From the NCBI GenBank assembly GCA_013290125.1, contig JABCYQ010000014.1:1-64000 (forward strand): 64,000 nt of DNA. Reading direction: 5' to 3'. Numbering within the stretch: the stretch's first letter is position 1; each line of letters begins with the position of its first letter. Positions 63,240-64,000 of this stretch are shown here, piece after piece. Source of the DNA: Vulcanimicrobiota bacterium. GTDB taxonomy: Bacteria > Vulcanimicrobiota > Vulcanimicrobiia > Eremiobacterales > Eremiobacteraceae. The position numbers and the translations under genes were made by a program. Under the pieces are notes generated by a model. That model did no database searches, had not been told where the DNA came from, and worked only from the letters and a program-made list of their open reading frames with translations.

Positions 63240-63848
63240 ATGACACAGGATCGAGAAAGGTCGCTAGAGTTCTGGTTCGATTTCGCGAGCACGTACTCGT
63301 ACATCGCCGCCATGCGCATCGAAGAATTGTGCCGCACCGCGGACGTCGCTCTTCAATGGACGCCATTCTTGCTCGGCCCGATCTTCGGCTTGCAAGGCTG
63401 GAACGATTCGCCGTTCAACCTCAACGAGCGGCGCGGCACGTACATGTGGCGAGACATGGAAAGACTGACGGAGAAATTTCGGTTGCCTTGGATCCGGCCG
63501 ACGGCATTTCCGCGTGCTTCAACGCTTGCGGCTCGCGTCGCGTGTTCTATATCGGACGAGCCGTGGTGCGGAGATTTCATCCGCACGGTCTTCACGGCGA
63601 ACTTTGGTGAGGACCGGGATATCGGGGATGCAGCAGTGGTTGTCGACATCCTACGGCGCCTTGGCTTGCCTGGGGACGAGACCGTCGCCCGTGCATTGGA
63701 ACCCGACCAGCGTGGCCGGCTTCGCGCCAACACTGCCCGCGCGATCGAGTTGGGCATCTTCGGCGCGCCGAATTGCCTCGTGCGCGGCGAACTTTTCTGG
63801 GGCGAAGAGTCGCTCGATGATGCGATCTCTTGGACCGCCCATCCGTAG
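63240..63848 (+). CDS. 2-hydroxychromene-2-carboxylate isomerase-like (DsbA family)
   Basis: 202 aa. Kappa-GST/DsbA fold without a CxxC: FWFDFASTYSYIAAM with the catalytic Ser, PFLLGPIFGLQGWND, and GIFGAPNCLVRGELFWGEE. Isomerises aromatic ring-cleavage intermediates with glutathione, or acts in related detoxification. Last gene of the TetR operon. Confidence 0.88.
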   Translation: MTQDRERSLEFWFDFASTYSYIAAMRIEELCRTADVALQWTPFLLGPIFGLQGWNDSPFNLNERRGTYMWRDMERLTEKFRLPWIRPTAFPRASTLAARVACSISDEPWCGDFIRTVFTANFGEDRDIGDAAVVVDILRRLGLPGDETVARALEPDQRGRLRANTARAIELGIFGAPNCLVRGELFWGEESLDDAISWTAHP

Positions 63849-63860
63849 GGCGAACCTGGC

Positions 63861-64000
63861 CTAGTCTGAACGCCGCGGCACGATGAAACATGTCGACTGC
63901 GCGGTCGCATAGAGCTTGCCGGACGAGTCGCGCAACTGGGCCTCGGCGACGATGATGGTCTTGCCGCTGTGCAGGACCGTCGCGATGCACGCGACCTCGC
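63861..64000 (-). CDS. Hotdog-fold thioesterase, PaaI type (partial, 5' end outside window)
   Basis: The minus-strand frame from the window edge to TAG 63861 reads VACIATVLHSGKTIIVAEA, then QLRDSSGKLYATAQSTCFI and ends PRRSD. This is the last 40-odd residues of a PaaI/DUF4442-type acyl-CoA thioesterase. Convergent with the isomerase gene. Only the C-terminal strands are visible, so substrate is not assignable. Confidence 0.8.
   Translation of the reverse strand, partial: EVACIATVLHSGKTIIVAEAQLRDSSGKLYATAQSTCFIVPRRSD

Overview
The window is a GC-rich, densely coded bacterial chromosome segment with about 68 protein genes, many overlapping by 4 bp (ATGA/GTGA). I see no tRNA, rRNA, CRISPR array, transposase or phage genes. 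A TonB-dependent receptor, a TonB-like transducer and many lipoboxes point to a diderm. The mix of PolB and PolX polymerases, a Ycf45/SpoIIIAA-type R3H ATPase, Pro/Thr/Ser-rich lipoproteins and abundant GTG/TTG starts suits a little-cultured phylum. Candidatus Eremiobacterota/WPS-2 (Vulcanimicrobiota) is my guess; a marker-gene search would be needed to settle it.

Layout. 1-8.2 kb: a Lys-rich 25-residue microprotein with its own SD and terminator; a CoxD/CoxE/XdhC-like cofactor-maturation operon; a thioredoxin-like protein; three tandem cupredoxin-like lipoproteins; Mrp ATPase. 8.3-13.2 kb: a complete Liv-type amino-acid ABC operon. 13.2-13.9 kb: an XRE/DUF2975 pair with a palindromic operator. 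14.2-21.3 kb: a minus-strand operon of a beta-propeller, a histidine-kinase-like/O-methyltransferase fusion, an oxidoreductase, B-family DNA polymerase and two secreted proteins. 22-29 kb: nicotinate phosphoribosyltransferase, PolX, a membrane protein/winged-helix/UppS/PHP operon, and csoR-ilvE. 29-31 kb: a 40-residue Gly/His-rich microprotein facing a degenerate HD-GYP membrane protein, with CRP-like sites. 31-36.5 kb: a serine beta-lactamase-like protein and a BMP-type nucleoside ABC importer. 36.8-42.2 kb: TonB receptor, arginase, phosphate transporter and PhoU-like partner. 42.3-49.6 kb: metal hydrolase, EEP-like protein, QueG, TonB, glutaredoxin, GDH, YchF, MscS. 49.7-57 kb: DUF151 nuclease, MtnP, HolB and threonine synthase converging on Tmk, R3H ATPase and an Orn/Lys/Arg decarboxylase. 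57-64 kb: quinone oxidoreductase, Uma2, small membrane proteins, HNH nuclease, PdxT/PdxS, a TetR operon and a hotdog thioesterase cut by the window edge.

Non-coding structure. A REP-like palindrome family (GAAGGGGCCGAC-TTTAT-GTCGGCCC and its inverse) occurs at nine loci, always at gene ends, often as inverted pairs; no REP transposase is present. Several stop codons sit inside or beside short imperfect tandem duplications (17, 19, 21 and 25 bp). tmk appears to begin with ATA overlapping the upstream TAG stop; a PHP gene may do the same with ATAA.

Functionally the window mixes housekeeping (pyridoxal phosphate, NAD, queuosine, isoprenoid, methionine salvage and nucleotide pathways) with nutrient uptake (amino acids, nucleosides, phosphate, TonB substrates) and several uncharacterised secreted or regulatory proteins.
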